NCBI RefSeq assembly: GCF_021129215.1
Contig: NZ_JAJOLP010000001.1
Coordinates: 620,001-684,000 of the forward strand
Length of the DNA: 64,000 bases
DNA from: Agromyces sp. S2-1-8
Lineage (GTDB): Bacteria > Actinomycetota > Actinomycetes > Actinomycetales > Microbacteriaceae
Direction of reading: 5' to 3'
Part shown: positions 17,848 to 26,322 of the stretch, piece after piece
Layout: each line of letters opens with the position of its first letter
Position numbering within the stretch: the first letter of the stretch is position 1
Made by a program: the position numbers and the translations under genes
Notes under the pieces: model-generated
What the model saw: the letters and a program-made list of their open reading frames with translations, nothing else
Databases searched by the model: none
Told to the model about the DNA's origin: nothing

Positions 17848-18729
17848 ATGGAGCTCGTGACTGCAAACGTTTTCATCGCCGGCCCGGCGTCCTGGAACCG
17901 CATCGTCCTGCTCGACCGGCTGCCCGAGCCGGTGCCGCACATGCAGTTCGCACTCTCCGAACACGAGACCGTCGGCGGCACCTCGGCGGGCAAGGCGCTC
18001 GGCCTCGCCGGCCTCGGCCGCCGCCCCGCGTTCTACACGCTCATCGGGGCCGACGCCGACGGCGCTCGCGTATCGGCGGCGTTGCAGGCGGCCGGGGTCG
18101 AACTCATCGTCGGGCCGACCGGCGCGACCGAGCGGCACCTCAACCTCATGACCCCCGCCGGCGAGCGCGTGTCGCTCTACCTCTCCTCCCCGGGCGAGGC
18201 GTCGGCCGAGTCGCGGCAGGCGACCGAGGCATCCGTGAGCCAGGCGATGGCGGATGCCGCGGCCATCGTGCTCGACCTCGCGCCCGAGGCCGGCCGGCTC
18301 ATTCCCGCCGCTCGCGCGACCGGCCGTCCGATCTGGACCGACATCCACGACTACGACGGACGGGCGGCGTTCCACCGCCCGTTCATCGAGGCCGCCGACG
18401 CCGTGTTCATGAACGCCGACGGCATCGGCGATCCGGTGCCGTTCCTGCGCACCCTCATCGACGGCGGCGCCTCGATCGCGGTGTGCACGCTCGGCGCCGA
18501 GGGCGCGGTCGCGCTCGACGCCGCCGGTCGCGAACACCGGGTCGACGCGGCGCCCGTCGACGTGCTCGACACGAACGGCGCAGGCGACGCATTCATGTCG
18601 GGAGTGCTCGACGCCACCCTCGACGGAGCCGAGCTGCCCGAGGCACTCGCGGCGGGCGCCCGGCACGCGGCATCCGTGCTGACGACCCGCCACCTGCACC
18701 CTGCGCTCGACGCCGTGCTGGGCGGGTAG
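17848..18729 (+). CDS. PfkB-family carbohydrate kinase
   Basis: 293 residues of the ribokinase/PfkB family. ATP-dependent phosphorylation of a sugar or nucleoside is expected; the catalytic Asp247 is in DTNGAGDAF, and the N-terminal half carries TVGGTSAGKALGLAGLG, a variant of the family GG motif. The substrate is not predictable. An in-frame GTG at 17857, closer to a GGAG, is an alternative start. Follows hxlR by 66 bases on the same strand. Confidence 0.9.
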   Translation: MELVTANVFIAGPASWNRIVLLDRLPEPVPHMQFALSEHETVGGTSAGKALGLAGLGRRPAFYTLIGADADGARVSAALQAAGVELIVGPTGATERHLNLMTPAGERVSLYLSSPGEASAESRQATEASVSQAMADAAAIVLDLAPEAGRLIPAARATGRPIWTDIHDYDGRAAFHRPFIEAADAVFMNADGIGDPVPFLRTLIDGGASIAVCTLGAEGAVALDAAGREHRVDAAPVDVLDTNGAGDAFMSGVLDATLDGAELPEALAAGARHAASVLTTRHLHPALDAVLGG

Positions 18730-18830
18730 GCCGTCGAGGAGCGACGAAGGAGCGTGTCGAGACCACGGGCAGTGGTCTCGATCCGGCGCTGCGCGCCTAT
18801 CGATCGACCCGCGTCGACGAACTAGCGGCC
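18729..18830. repeat. Dispersed intergenic repeat, copy B, with hairpin
   Basis: The best-preserved copy: GACGAAGGAGCGTGTCGAGA ... CGGCGCTGCGCGCCTATCGA. It holds a perfect 10-pair stem, TCGAGACCAC (18757-18766) with GTGGTCTCGA (18772-18781), loop 5. It lies between the converging pfkB-type and glycosylase genes and can act as a bidirectional terminator. Confidence 0.65.
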
Positions 18831-19757
18831 GCGATGGTCGACGAACTCCATGCGCGGGCCGCGGCGCGGCTTGCCGCGAGCACCCGAGTACCCGAGCAGC
18901 CGGATGACCCGGTAGCGCTGGCCCGCCCACGGCTCGAGCGCGGCGAGCATCTCGTCGTCGGTCATGTCACGGCCCTCGAGCGCGTGCCCGACGAAGTTCG
19001 CGAGGTGGTAGTCGCCGACCGAGACGGCGTCGGCGTCGCCGAGCGCGCGCTGGGCGACCTCGGCGGCCGTCCACGCCCCGACGCCCGTGAAGTGGGTGAG
19101 CCGGGCGAACGCGTCGGCGGGTGTCATCGACGCGGCCTCGTCGATGCGCGCGGCGTACGGGGCGAGCGCGACGATCGTGCGCGAGCGCTTCGGGTCGACG
19201 CCGGCCCGGTGCCACTCCCAGCTCGGGATGCGTCGCCAGCCGTCGGCCGACGGCGCCACCCGCATCGTGCGCGGCACGGGCCCCGGCGCCGGTTCGCCGA
19301 ACCGCTGCAGCAGCGCGCGCCAGGAGTCGTGGGCCTGCAGCGTGATCACCTTCTGCTCGAGCACGGCGGGCACGAGCGTCTCGAAGACGCGACCGCTGCG
19401 CGCGACCCGCATGCCCGGATTGCGCCGATGCGCGTCGGCGAGCCGCGGCAGCAACGGCTCGAACGCATCGGTCGCGTCGCGCGCCCCCACCAGCTCGGGG
19501 GCGGATGTCGCGGCCTCCGCCGCGCCCGGCCCCCAGGCCTCGCAGCGGAACTCGTCGGTGCCGCGCTGCGAGAGCCGCATCGTCGCGATGCCCGAGGGCA
19601 TCCGCGTCGTGCGCCAGACCGAGCGGTCGGGCGCGGTGGCGAAGCTCGGGTCGCGGGGGCCGCGGCGCAGCGCGCCGACGGTCTGGTGCAGGTCGGTCGG
19701 GTGCGGCGCGCGCCAGTCGAGCTCGGCGTCTGCGGTCACCTCTCCAGTGTGCGCCAT
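18822..19757 (-). CDS. DNA-3-methyladenine glycosylase II-like (HhH-GPD)
   Basis: 311 residues. The helix-hairpin-helix FTGVGAWTAAEVAQRAL is followed by AVSVGDYHLAN, whose Asp matches the catalytic residue of AlkA-type glycosylases, and PAVLEQKVITLQAHDSWRAL precedes it as the usual 'EQ(Q/K)' segment. The N-terminal ~110 residues resemble an extra AlkA-like domain. Excises alkylated bases in repair. The start at MAHTGEV is chosen because the upstream extension of the frame is antisense to the decarboxylase promoter region. Confidence 0.87.
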   Translation of the reverse strand: MAHTGEVTADAELDWRAPHPTDLHQTVGALRRGPRDPSFATAPDRSVWRTTRMPSGIATMRLSQRGTDEFRCEAWGPGAAEAATSAPELVGARDATDAFEPLLPRLADAHRRNPGMRVARSGRVFETLVPAVLEQKVITLQAHDSWRALLQRFGEPAPGPVPRTMRVAPSADGWRRIPSWEWHRAGVDPKRSRTIVALAPYAARIDEAASMTPADAFARLTHFTGVGAWTAAEVAQRALGDADAVSVGDYHLANFVGHALEGRDMTDDEMLAALEPWAGQRYRVIRLLGYSGARGKPRRGPRMEFVDHRGR

Positions 19758-19884
19758 CCCGCCGACGCGCCCGCCGTGAGGCCGGAGCACCGTGTGCAGG
19801 CCGACGCACGGAGCTTGCACAGAATCGCATCGGACAATGGATCGTTGCGCTTCGATCGCGATCTGTGCGAGGAAGTTGCGTGAA

Positions 19885-19898
19885 ACCCCATCAGGGGT
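19885..19898. promoter_or_regulatory. Short palindrome upstream of the decarboxylase
   Basis: ACCCC-ATCA-GGGGT, a perfect 5+5 inverted repeat, 31 bases before the ATG. An imperfect inverted repeat (GCACAGAATCGC ... GCGATCTGTGC) lies just upstream at about 19817-19868. Either could be an operator or 5'UTR hairpin; no assigned regulator. Confidence 0.35.
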
Positions 19899-19929
19899 GA
19901 GACTTGCTCTGCCATTCGAGAGGACAGAC

Positions 19930-21381
19930 ATGGGCACCGCACCAGAATCCCCCGCCCGCGCGACCACCGCCGCTTCCGAGCGGGGCGCCGCCGCGGCCTC
20001 CTCGTCGATCGACGCGACCCGCATGCACGCCGTCACCGGAGAAACCGAATCGATCGTCGACCTGGTGCTCGACTACTCGCGTCGGCGCCTGCTCTCGACC
20101 GACACTCCGCTCGACAAGCCCGAGACCGAGGCCGAGCTGCAGCGCCTGGCCGGCCGCACCATCGACGAGCGCGGCATCGGCGCGAGCCGTGCGCTCTCGA
20201 TCTTCGAGCACGTGCTCGCGCCCGCGTGCATCACGATCGACCACCCGCAGTACCTCTCGTTCATCCCCGCGGCACCGACGAAGGCCGCGATGGCGTTCGA
20301 CCTCGTCGTCTCGGCGTCGAGCCTCTACGGCGGCAGCTGGATGGAGGGTTCCGGCGCCGTGCACGCCGAGAACGAGGTGCTCGCCTGGCTCGCGAACGAG
20401 TTCGGCCTGCCGACGGGTGCCGGCGGCGTGTTCGTGCAGGGCGGCACGATCGGCAACCTCTCGGCGCTCGTCGCCGCGCGCGAACTCGCCCGCGAGAAGC
20501 GCGCCGCCACCGGCGCGCCGATGCCCGCCCGCTGGAAGCTCGTCTGCTCGACCGAGGCGCACTCGTCGAACAAGTCGGCCGCGAAGGTCATGGACGTCGA
20601 CGTCGTGCTCGTTCCGGCCGGCGACGACGGCATGCTTCGCGGCGACGCCGTGCGCGCGGCGCTCGAAGAGCACGGCGACGACGTGTTCGCGGTGATCGCG
20701 ACGACCGGCTCGACGAACTTCGGCATCGTCGACGACGTCGCCTCGATCGCCGCGCTCAAGGACGAGTACGACTTCTGGCTGCACATCGACGGCGCCTACG
20801 GCCTCACCGGCATGCTCTCGCCGGTCGCCCGTGCCCGTTACGCCGGCGTCGAGCGGGCCGACTCGGTGATCGTCGACCCGCACAAGTGGCTGTTCGCCCC
20901 CTTCGACGCGTGCGCGCTCATCTACCGCGACCCCGAGATCGGCCGCCGCGCCCACACGCAGCACGCCGAGTACCTCGACACCCTCACGGGCAAGCCCGAG
21001 TGGAGCCCGTCGGACTTCGCGGTGCAGCTGACCCGCCGCCCGCGCGGCCTGCCGTTCTGGTTCTCGCTCGCGACCTACGGCGCCGCCGCGTACCGCGCCG
21101 CGATCACGAACTCGCTCGAGCTCGCCCAGCGCATCGCCGACGAGATCCGCACCCGACCCGAGCTGCGGCTCGTGCGCGACCCGCAGCTGTCGATCGTCGT
21201 GTTCGAGCGCGACGGATGGACGATGGACGACTACGAGCGCTGGTCGGCGAAGCTGCTCGACGAGCAGCGCGCGTTCGTCACGCCGAGCTCGCACGCCGGG
21301 CGGCCGAACACCCGGTTCGCGATCATCAACCCGATGACGACGTTCGAGCAGCTGGTCGCGATCCTCGACTCGATGCGCTGA
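19930..21381 (+). CDS. PLP-dependent group II amino-acid decarboxylase
   Basis: 483 residues, fold type I. The PLP lysine is Lys319 in VDPHKWLFAPFD; HIDGAYG supplies the ring-binding Asp, and FVQGGTIGNLSAL the phosphate loop. The region resembles aromatic-L-amino-acid and 2,4-diaminobutyrate decarboxylases, releasing CO2 and an amine; the substrate is unknown. AGAGGACAG precedes the ATG. The next 317 bases hold a strong hairpin, so this looks monocistronic. Confidence 0.92.
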   Translation: MGTAPESPARATTAASERGAAAASSSIDATRMHAVTGETESIVDLVLDYSRRRLLSTDTPLDKPETEAELQRLAGRTIDERGIGASRALSIFEHVLAPACITIDHPQYLSFIPAAPTKAAMAFDLVVSASSLYGGSWMEGSGAVHAENEVLAWLANEFGLPTGAGGVFVQGGTIGNLSALVAARELAREKRAATGAPMPARWKLVCSTEAHSSNKSAAKVMDVDVVLVPAGDDGMLRGDAVRAALEEHGDDVFAVIATTGSTNFGIVDDVASIAALKDEYDFWLHIDGAYGLTGMLSPVARARYAGVERADSVIVDPHKWLFAPFDACALIYRDPEIGRRAHTQHAEYLDTLTGKPEWSPSDFAVQLTRRPRGLPFWFSLATYGAAAYRAAITNSLELAQRIADEIRTRPELRLVRDPQLSIVVFERDGWTMDDYERWSAKLLDEQRAFVTPSSHAGRPNTRFAIINPMTTFEQLVAILDSMR

Positions 21382-21698
21382 GCGCGCGCGAGCTGCTCGA
21401 CGCGGGGCCGTTCCGCGCTGAGGTGGGTTCGGCGCGCTGAGGTCGGTTCGAACCCACCTCAGCGCGTCGTACCTGATTCATGGCGGATGCCACGGGCCCT
21501 CTCGCTGCGGGTGCTCGAGGTGCTCCGGCTCATCCGCACCCAGGCGGGTTCGGGCCCGAACGCCGGGGCCATCTCGGGGCGGAGTCCGGCGCTGCCTGAC
21601 CCCCGATCCGCGGTGCCCGCGTCGTCACATACGGCGGCGCGGGCAGCGTGCGGGCGTAGCGTTGAGGCATCCGCGAACCGACCGCCGGGAGGCGAACA
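21382..21698. other. Non-coding stretch with terminator and one GGATGCCTC site
   Basis: After the decarboxylase stop comes an 18-pair hairpin (listed separately), then about 230 bases in which I find no convincing gene: the open frames on both strands lack ribosome sites and recognisable sequence. A copy of the repeated 9-mer lies at 21664-21672, close to the likely promoter of the next gene. Confidence 0.6.
21414..21466. terminator. 18-pair hairpin terminator with a third repeat in its loop
   Basis: Arms CGCGCTGAGGTGGGTTCG (21414-21431) and CGAACCCACCTCAGCGCG (21449-21466) are perfectly complementary. The 17-base loop carries a near-copy of the left arm (GCGCTGAGGTCGGTT), so two alternative stems are possible. 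It follows the decarboxylase stop by 33 bases. Confidence 0.75.
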
Positions 21699-22571
21699 AT
21701 GCCGCGAGCCGATGCGCCCGACCCCGCCGTGAACGACGAGCACCTCGTCATCGAGCCGACCGTGCTCTACGTGGGCACGCCCGTCTACCTCGTCGTCACC
21801 GAGAACGCCGACGGCACGGCGAACCTCGCGCCCGCGTCGAGCCATTGGGCGCTCGGGCGCATGCTCGTGCTCGGACTCGAGGCCGACGGCCAGTCGGCGC
21901 AGAACCTGCTCGAACGTCCGCAGCTGACGGTCAACTTCCCCGCGGCGAAGCAGTGGCGCGAGGTCGAGCGGCTCTCGGCCGTCACCGGTCGCGACCCGGT
22001 GCCCGACGCGAAGGCCGACCAGTACCGGTTCGAGCCGCGCAAGTTCGAGCTCGCGGGGTTCAGCGCGCAGCCGTCCGACCTGGTCTCACCACCGCGCGTG
22101 CGCGAGGCGCCGCTGCAGTTCGAGGGCCGGGTGCGCCGCATGACCTCCGGCGTCGACGCCGGGTACTTCATGGTCGAGGTCGAGGTGGTGCGCGTGCACG
22201 CCCTGCCCGAGCTCAACGTGCCCGGCACCCAGCACGTCGACCCGCACGCGTGGCACCCGCTCATCTACAGCTTCCGCCACTTCTTCGACCGCGGCGAGCA
22301 GGTCGGATGGACGCGCAAGTCGCCCACTGCCGCTTCGCTTCCGGATGTCTCGGGGCGGGCGCAGCCCGAGGCATCCCGCGTCGCCCGTACCCCGCTCGAG
22401 GAGCTCGAGCGCTGGGAGAGCTTCGGCGGAACGTGGGCCCTGCGCGAGCTGACCGACGACGGCGCGATCGTGAGCCTGTGCCGGTGCGACGGCGGCGAGG
22501 AGGTGTCGCGGATCGTCTCGGCCGATCCGGCGTTCGTGAGCCGGGCGGCCGAACAGGAGGTGCAGTCGTGA
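21699..22571 (+). CDS. Flavin reductase-like (FMN-binding split barrel) protein
   Basis: 290 residues. The N-terminal part PTVLYVGTPVYLVVTENADGTANLAPASSHWALG and NLLERPQLTVNFP match the flavin-reductase/flavoredoxin-like split barrel found in short-chain flavin reductases; the C-terminal ~90 residues are not assigned. It overlaps the nitronate monooxygenase gene by GTGA, so the two are translationally coupled, which fits a reductase feeding flavin to the next enzyme (inference). Confidence 0.75.
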   Translation: MPRADAPDPAVNDEHLVIEPTVLYVGTPVYLVVTENADGTANLAPASSHWALGRMLVLGLEADGQSAQNLLERPQLTVNFPAAKQWREVERLSAVTGRDPVPDAKADQYRFEPRKFELAGFSAQPSDLVSPPRVREAPLQFEGRVRRMTSGVDAGYFMVEVEVVRVHALPELNVPGTQHVDPHAWHPLIYSFRHFFDRGEQVGWTRKSPTAASLPDVSGRAQPEASRVARTPLEELERWESFGGTWALRELTDDGAIVSLCRCDGGEEVSRIVSADPAFVSRAAEQEVQS

Positions 22572-23623
22572 GCGACGCCACCCCGGTACTCTCGACGGCG
22601 TGGTCGCGTTCGCTCGGCCTCGCCACGCCGATCGTCAGCGCGCCGATGGGCGGCGTCGCCGGCGGACGCTTCGCCGACGCGGTGTCCCGTGCGGGCGCGC
22701 TCGGCATGATCGGCATGGGCAGCGCGGGCTCGGCGGCGAAGCTCACGGCGCAGCGCGCCGAGTTCGAGGCGGCAGGAGGCCGGCGCCCGTTCGGCATCGG
22801 CATGGTGCACTGGGGGCTCGAACGCGACCCGGCGATGTTCGACGTCGCGCTCGAGGCCCGCCCGGCGCTCGTCTCGGTCGGCTTCGCAACCCGCTTCGAC
22901 TGGGTCGACCGCGTGCACGGGGCCGGATGCCTCGCGGCGACGCAGGTCTACACCGCGGCCGAGGCGGTCGTCGCGGCCGATGCCGGGGTCGACGTCATCG
23001 TGGCCCGCGGCGCGGAGGGCGGCGGGCACGGCGACCCGCGCATGGGAACGCTCGCCCTGCTCGACGCGGTGCTCGACGCGCTCGACGACCGCCGGGCCGC
23101 CGCCGGGGCGACCGGCGCGCACGAGTCGACCGGTCGCTCGGGGTCACCCGCGGTGCTCGCCGCCGGCGGGATCGGCTCGGGTCGCAGCCTCGCGGCGGTG
23201 CTCGCGGCCGGTGCCGACGCCGCTTGGATCGGCACCGCGTTCATCGCGAGCCCCGAGGCGCTCACGCCCGAGTCGGCGAAGCCGGTGATCTTCGCCGCGA
23301 CGGGCGACGACACGGTCAACACGAGCGCGGCCGATGCCGCACTCGGGCTGCCGTGGCCCGACCGCTTCCCCGAGCGGGTCATCCGCAACGACTTCGTCGA
23401 CGAATGGGAGCACCGCTTGCCCGAGCTGCGCGGCGAGAGCCACGGCGACGGTCTCGACGCGTTCAAGGCCGAGTTCGCACGCGCCAACTCCGCCGGCGAG
23501 CACGACCTCGTGCCCTTCGACGCCGGTCAGGGGGTCGGGCTGCTGCGCACGTCACGCCCGGTCGCCGACGTGATCGCGGGGCTCACGCACGAGGCATCCC
23601 GGTTGCTCGCCCGCCGGTTCTGA
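22568..23623 (+). CDS. Nitronate monooxygenase (NMO/2-nitropropane dioxygenase family)
   Basis: 351 residues, FMN-dependent TIM barrel: PIVSAPMGGVAGG at the N-terminus, VIVARGAEGGGHGDPRMG with the catalytic His, and VLAAGGIGSGRSLAAVLAAGADAAWIGTAF. Oxidises alkyl nitronates such as propionate 3-nitronate in detoxification. The GTG start overlaps the stop of the preceding flavin reductase-like gene by four bases. Confidence 0.92.
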   Translation: MSDATPVLSTAWSRSLGLATPIVSAPMGGVAGGRFADAVSRAGALGMIGMGSAGSAAKLTAQRAEFEAAGGRRPFGIGMVHWGLERDPAMFDVALEARPALVSVGFATRFDWVDRVHGAGCLAATQVYTAAEAVVAADAGVDVIVARGAEGGGHGDPRMGTLALLDAVLDALDDRRAAAGATGAHESTGRSGSPAVLAAGGIGSGRSLAAVLAAGADAAWIGTAFIASPEALTPESAKPVIFAATGDDTVNTSAADAALGLPWPDRFPERVIRNDFVDEWEHRLPELRGESHGDGLDAFKAEFARANSAGEHDLVPFDAGQGVGLLRTSRPVADVIAGLTHEASRLLARRF

Positions 23624-23629
23624 GCGCCG

Positions 23630-24136
23630 TTACGAGACCGCGTGCCCGGTCTGCTCGTCCGGCTTCCGGAACACCTGCCGCATGTGGTCGCTGTCGAGGA
23701 AGTCGGCGATGCCGATCAGGATGAGGCTGAACACGATCTGCTCGGTCACCATCCAGAACGGGAAGAGCCCCGGGATCGCGGCCATCACGAGCGTCACGAC
23801 CGGGAAGATCTTGCTGAACAGCCGCAGCCGCGAGTACGCCCAGCGGTAGCCCTTCTGCGCCCGCCAGGCGAAGTAGAAGAGCGTGACGGTCATGCCGAGC
23901 ACGACGAGGATGCGCATCCACACCGGGAACGCGAGCACCGTGCCGTTGAAGAACAGCACGGCCGCGACGACGAACGCCGCGAGCCCGATGAGCACCTCGA
24001 GCGCGAGCAGCCAGGTGATCCACGTGAACGCGCGGCGGGTGCGCGGGTGGCCGACGAGTTCGTCCGCGACCTTCACGCCCGCGGCGCGGCCGCCGGCGAT
24101 GCGGTCGAGCTTCAAGAGCATCGGCTCGAGATCCAT
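23630..24136 (-). CDS. Four-helix membrane protein, function unknown
   Basis: 168 residues; about four hydrophobic helices (FTWITWLLALEVLIGLAAFV, VWMRILVVLGMTVTLFYFAW, IFPVVTLVMAAIPGLFPFWM, IVFSLILIGIADFL) after a short cytoplasmic N-terminus. I do not recognise a family with confidence. GGGGAGGGAACACC precedes the ATG. Converges with the nitronate monooxygenase, six bases apart. Confidence 0.75.
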   Translation of the reverse strand: MDLEPMLLKLDRIAGGRAAGVKVADELVGHPRTRRAFTWITWLLALEVLIGLAAFVVAAVLFFNGTVLAFPVWMRILVVLGMTVTLFYFAWRAQKGYRWAYSRLRLFSKIFPVVTLVMAAIPGLFPFWMVTEQIVFSLILIGIADFLDSDHMRQVFRKPDEQTGHAVS

Positions 24137-24233
24137 GGTGTTCCCTCCCCTCCGAGGGTACGCGGATGCCTCGGAGCCCGGCATCGATCGGAAGTTCGAG
24201 TCCCGCTCCACCGGTCGCCGCTACGCTGCGACC

Positions 24234-24773
24234 ATGCGCTTCGGAACCCTCGACTTCTCGCCCGCCGTCGATTCGCCCGAGCTGCTCGCCCCGCCGACCG
24301 CCGCCGCACTGGCCGCCGCGCCCGATCGCGACGTGCTCGTCGCGTCGATCGACCCGTCGCTCGCCGACACCGCCGCGTTCTGCGAGCACTACGAGATCTC
24401 GCCCGGCGACGGCGCGAACTGCGTCGTCGTGCAGGCCCGCCGCGGCGACCGCACCTGGTACGCCGCGTGCCTCGTGCGCGGCGCCGACCGGCTCGATGTG
24501 AACGGCGCGGTCCGACGGCGCCTCGACGCCCGCAAGCTGTCGTTCGCGCCCATGGACCTCGCGGTCGAGCTCACCGGCATGCAGGTCGGCGGCATCACAC
24601 CCCTCGGCCTGCCCGAGGGCTGGCCGATCCTCGTCGACGAGTCGGTCGCCGCGCACGAACGCCTCATCGTCGGCGGCGGCAACCGCGACGCGAAACTGCT
24701 CGTGTCGGGCGCGTACCTCGCCGGCCTGCCCGGCGCCGAGGTGCTGCCGATCGCGCTCCCGCTCGCGGGTTGA
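24234..24773 (+). CDS. YbaK/ProX-type aminoacyl-tRNA deacylase
   Basis: 179 residues. RRRLDARKLSFAP holds the conserved lysine and LTGMQVGGITPLGLPEGWPILVD the family GGxTP-type loop; VGGGNRDAKLLVSGAYL lies at the C-terminus. Such proteins clear mischarged tRNA (Cys/Ala on tRNA-Pro). Converges with the sigma factor gene, 37 bases apart. Confidence 0.87.
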   Translation: MRFGTLDFSPAVDSPELLAPPTAAALAAAPDRDVLVASIDPSLADTAAFCEHYEISPGDGANCVVVQARRGDRTWYAACLVRGADRLDVNGAVRRRLDARKLSFAPMDLAVELTGMQVGGITPLGLPEGWPILVDESVAAHERLIVGGGNRDAKLLVSGAYLAGLPGAEVLPIALPLAG

Positions 24774-24810
24774 GGAGCGAGCGCGGCGAGCGTCCCCGCA
24801 CCCCCCCCGC

Positions 24811-25338
24811 TCAGCCCGGGTCGGGCTCGACCGCGCGCGACGAGAGCGCGGCGGCCAAGCGCTGGCGCGCCCGTCTGATCCGCTGGCGCACGAGCGCCGG
24901 GCTGATGCCGAGCAACTCGGCGATCTCGTTGCCCGATCGATCCTCGAGCGCCGAGAGCACGAGTGGGGTCCGTAGCGGCTCGGGCAGGTCGCCGATCGCG
25001 CTGAGGGTCGCGCGAAGGTCGACGCGTGCTTCGATGCGCTCGTCGACCGACGGTGCGTCGACGTGCGACTCGGCGTCGAGCCGGTCGTCGAAGCGCCGCC
25101 CGCGGAGGTGGTCGACGGCGGTGTTGCGCGCGATCGCGTCGACCCACGCGCACACCGTGCCCGCGCCGGGGTCGCGCACGCCGTCGATCGCCTTCCAGGC
25201 GCGCAGCAGCACGGTCTGCGCGAGGTCGTCGGCGTCGTCGGGATGGATTCCGAGACTGAGCGCGCGACGACGGAGCCTCTGGGGCTCATCGGCGATGAGT
25301 TCGAGCAACGTGCTCTCCTGAGGGGCGGATGAGGGCAT
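24811..25338 (-). CDS. ECF-type RNA polymerase sigma factor
   Basis: 175 residues: region 2 spans HPDDADDLAQTVLLRAWKAI and ARNTAVDHLRGRR; region 4 spans LPEPLRTPLVLSALEDRSGNEIAELLGISPALVRQRIRRARQRL. There is no C-terminal extension after region 4. No anti-sigma gene is adjacent; instead a divergent NTF2-like protein starts 78 bases away, recalling ECF41 sigma factors in which a SnoaL/NTF2 domain is fused at the C-terminus. Confidence 0.9.
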   Translation of the reverse strand: MPSSAPQESTLLELIADEPQRLRRRALSLGIHPDDADDLAQTVLLRAWKAIDGVRDPGAGTVCAWVDAIARNTAVDHLRGRRFDDRLDAESHVDAPSVDERIEARVDLRATLSAIGDLPEPLRTPLVLSALEDRSGNEIAELLGISPALVRQRIRRARQRLAAALSSRAVEPDPG

Positions 25339-25339
25339 C

Positions 25340-25392
25340 TGTCACATCTCTCGCTCGTCGACGTCTTTCTCGATGACCCGTCCTCCGGGTCA
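25340..25392 (+). promoter_or_regulatory. ECF-type promoter motif and inverted repeat
   Basis: TGTCACA (25340-25346) is followed after 15 bases by CGTC (25362-25365), close to the motif described for ECF41 sigma factors (TGTCACA, ~16 bases, CGTC), oriented toward the NTF2-like gene. Just downstream, TGACCCG-TCCTC-CGGGTCA (25374-25392) is a perfect inverted repeat in the predicted 5'UTR. Confidence 0.5.
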
Positions 25393-25415
25393 CCTACTCG
25401 AAGATCGGAGCCTCC

Positions 25416-25793
25416 ATGTCTATTCCCGTCACCGACCTCGGCGCCCTGCCCCTCGCCTTCGCCGAGCGCTTCAACGCCCAGGACCTCGAAGGCCTGCTCG
25501 ACCTCAACGAGCCCGGCGCGGTGTTCGTGCCGGCCCCGGGCCAGCCGGTCGAGGGCGATGCCGTGCGCCCCGCACTCGAGCAGTTCCTCGCGTTGCGGCT
25601 GCCGATCTCGATGCGCACCAAGCACGCGTTCGTCACGGGCGGGACCGGCCTCGTGATGGCCGAGTGGGCGATCGCGGGTGCCGGTCCCGACGGCTCGGAG
25701 GTGTCGCTCTGGGGCATCACGGCCGACGTCGCCCGGTACGACGAGCAGCACGGCTGGCGGTACGTGATCGACAACCCGTTCGGCACCGTCTGA
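25416..25793 (+). CDS. NTF2-like (SnoaL/DUF4440-type) protein
   Basis: 125 residues; the whole protein fits the small alpha+beta cone fold: ALPLAFAERFNAQDLEGLLDLNEPGAVFVP, a central MRTKHAFVTGGTGLVMAEWAI strand pair, and the C-terminal GWRYVIDNPFGTV seen in NTF2-like polyketide cyclase/ketosteroid-isomerase relatives. Ligand or activity unknown. It is divergent from an ECF sigma factor and carries an ECF-like promoter, suggesting the two are functionally linked. Confidence 0.85.
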   Translation: MSIPVTDLGALPLAFAERFNAQDLEGLLDLNEPGAVFVPAPGQPVEGDAVRPALEQFLALRLPISMRTKHAFVTGGTGLVMAEWAIAGAGPDGSEVSLWGITADVARYDEQHGWRYVIDNPFGTV

Positions 25794-25856
25794 ACCTGTC
25801 GCCGACCGAGCGCGTCCGCCGAGCGTCGTCGGCGGGGCCACTTCCGCGCGAGGCGC

Positions 25857-26318
25857 TCAGCCTCGCGCCGCCTCCTGCACGACGTCGCGCAGGCGCTCGA
25901 GCGCGGGCAGTGCGACGGCGAGCGCCGCACGGTCGGCGTCGTCGAGCCGGGCGAGCGATGCGACGAGGATCGCCTCGCTCGCCCGGTCGAACCGGTCGAA
26001 GAGCGAGAGCGCCCGCGTCGAGGCCCGCACCTCGACGCGGCGCCGGTCGGTCTCGGGCACTTCGCGGGTCACGAGCCCCGCCGACTCCATCGCCTTCAGC
26101 AGGTTGCTCACGGTCGGCCGGCTGAGGCCGAGCTCGGTGGCGAGCTCCCCCGGCGATCGCATGACGCCGCGCGGCAGCGCGCGCAGCACCTCGATGTGGG
26201 CGTCGGGCAGGTCGGGCAGGTGCGCGGCCGTGCGGGCGGCCTTGAGCAGGCCGCGCCGCAGCGGCGACACGATCGAGCCCAGCCGCGCGAGCTCCTGTGC
26301 CGGCTGTCCCTCGGTCAT
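25857..26318 (-). CDS. MarR-family regulator
   Basis: 153 residues. The winged helix is visible as SPGELATELGLSRPTVSNLLKAMESAGLVTREVPETDRRRVEVRASTRA, flanked by helices for dimerisation. Second gene of an operon, starting four bases after the FAD monooxygenase stop, so it is probably an autoregulator of that unit through the palindrome at 27747-27763. Confidence 0.9.
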   Translation of the reverse strand: MTEGQPAQELARLGSIVSPLRRGLLKAARTAAHLPDLPDAHIEVLRALPRGVMRSPGELATELGLSRPTVSNLLKAMESAGLVTREVPETDRRRVEVRASTRALSLFDRFDRASEAILVASLARLDDADRAALAVALPALERLRDVVQEAARG

Positions 26319-26322
26319 CCGT

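Noticed and set aside
21459..21845. Open frames on both strands before the flavin reductase-like gene
   Set aside because: No ribosome site, no recognisable sequence, and overlap with the hairpin or with the real gene.
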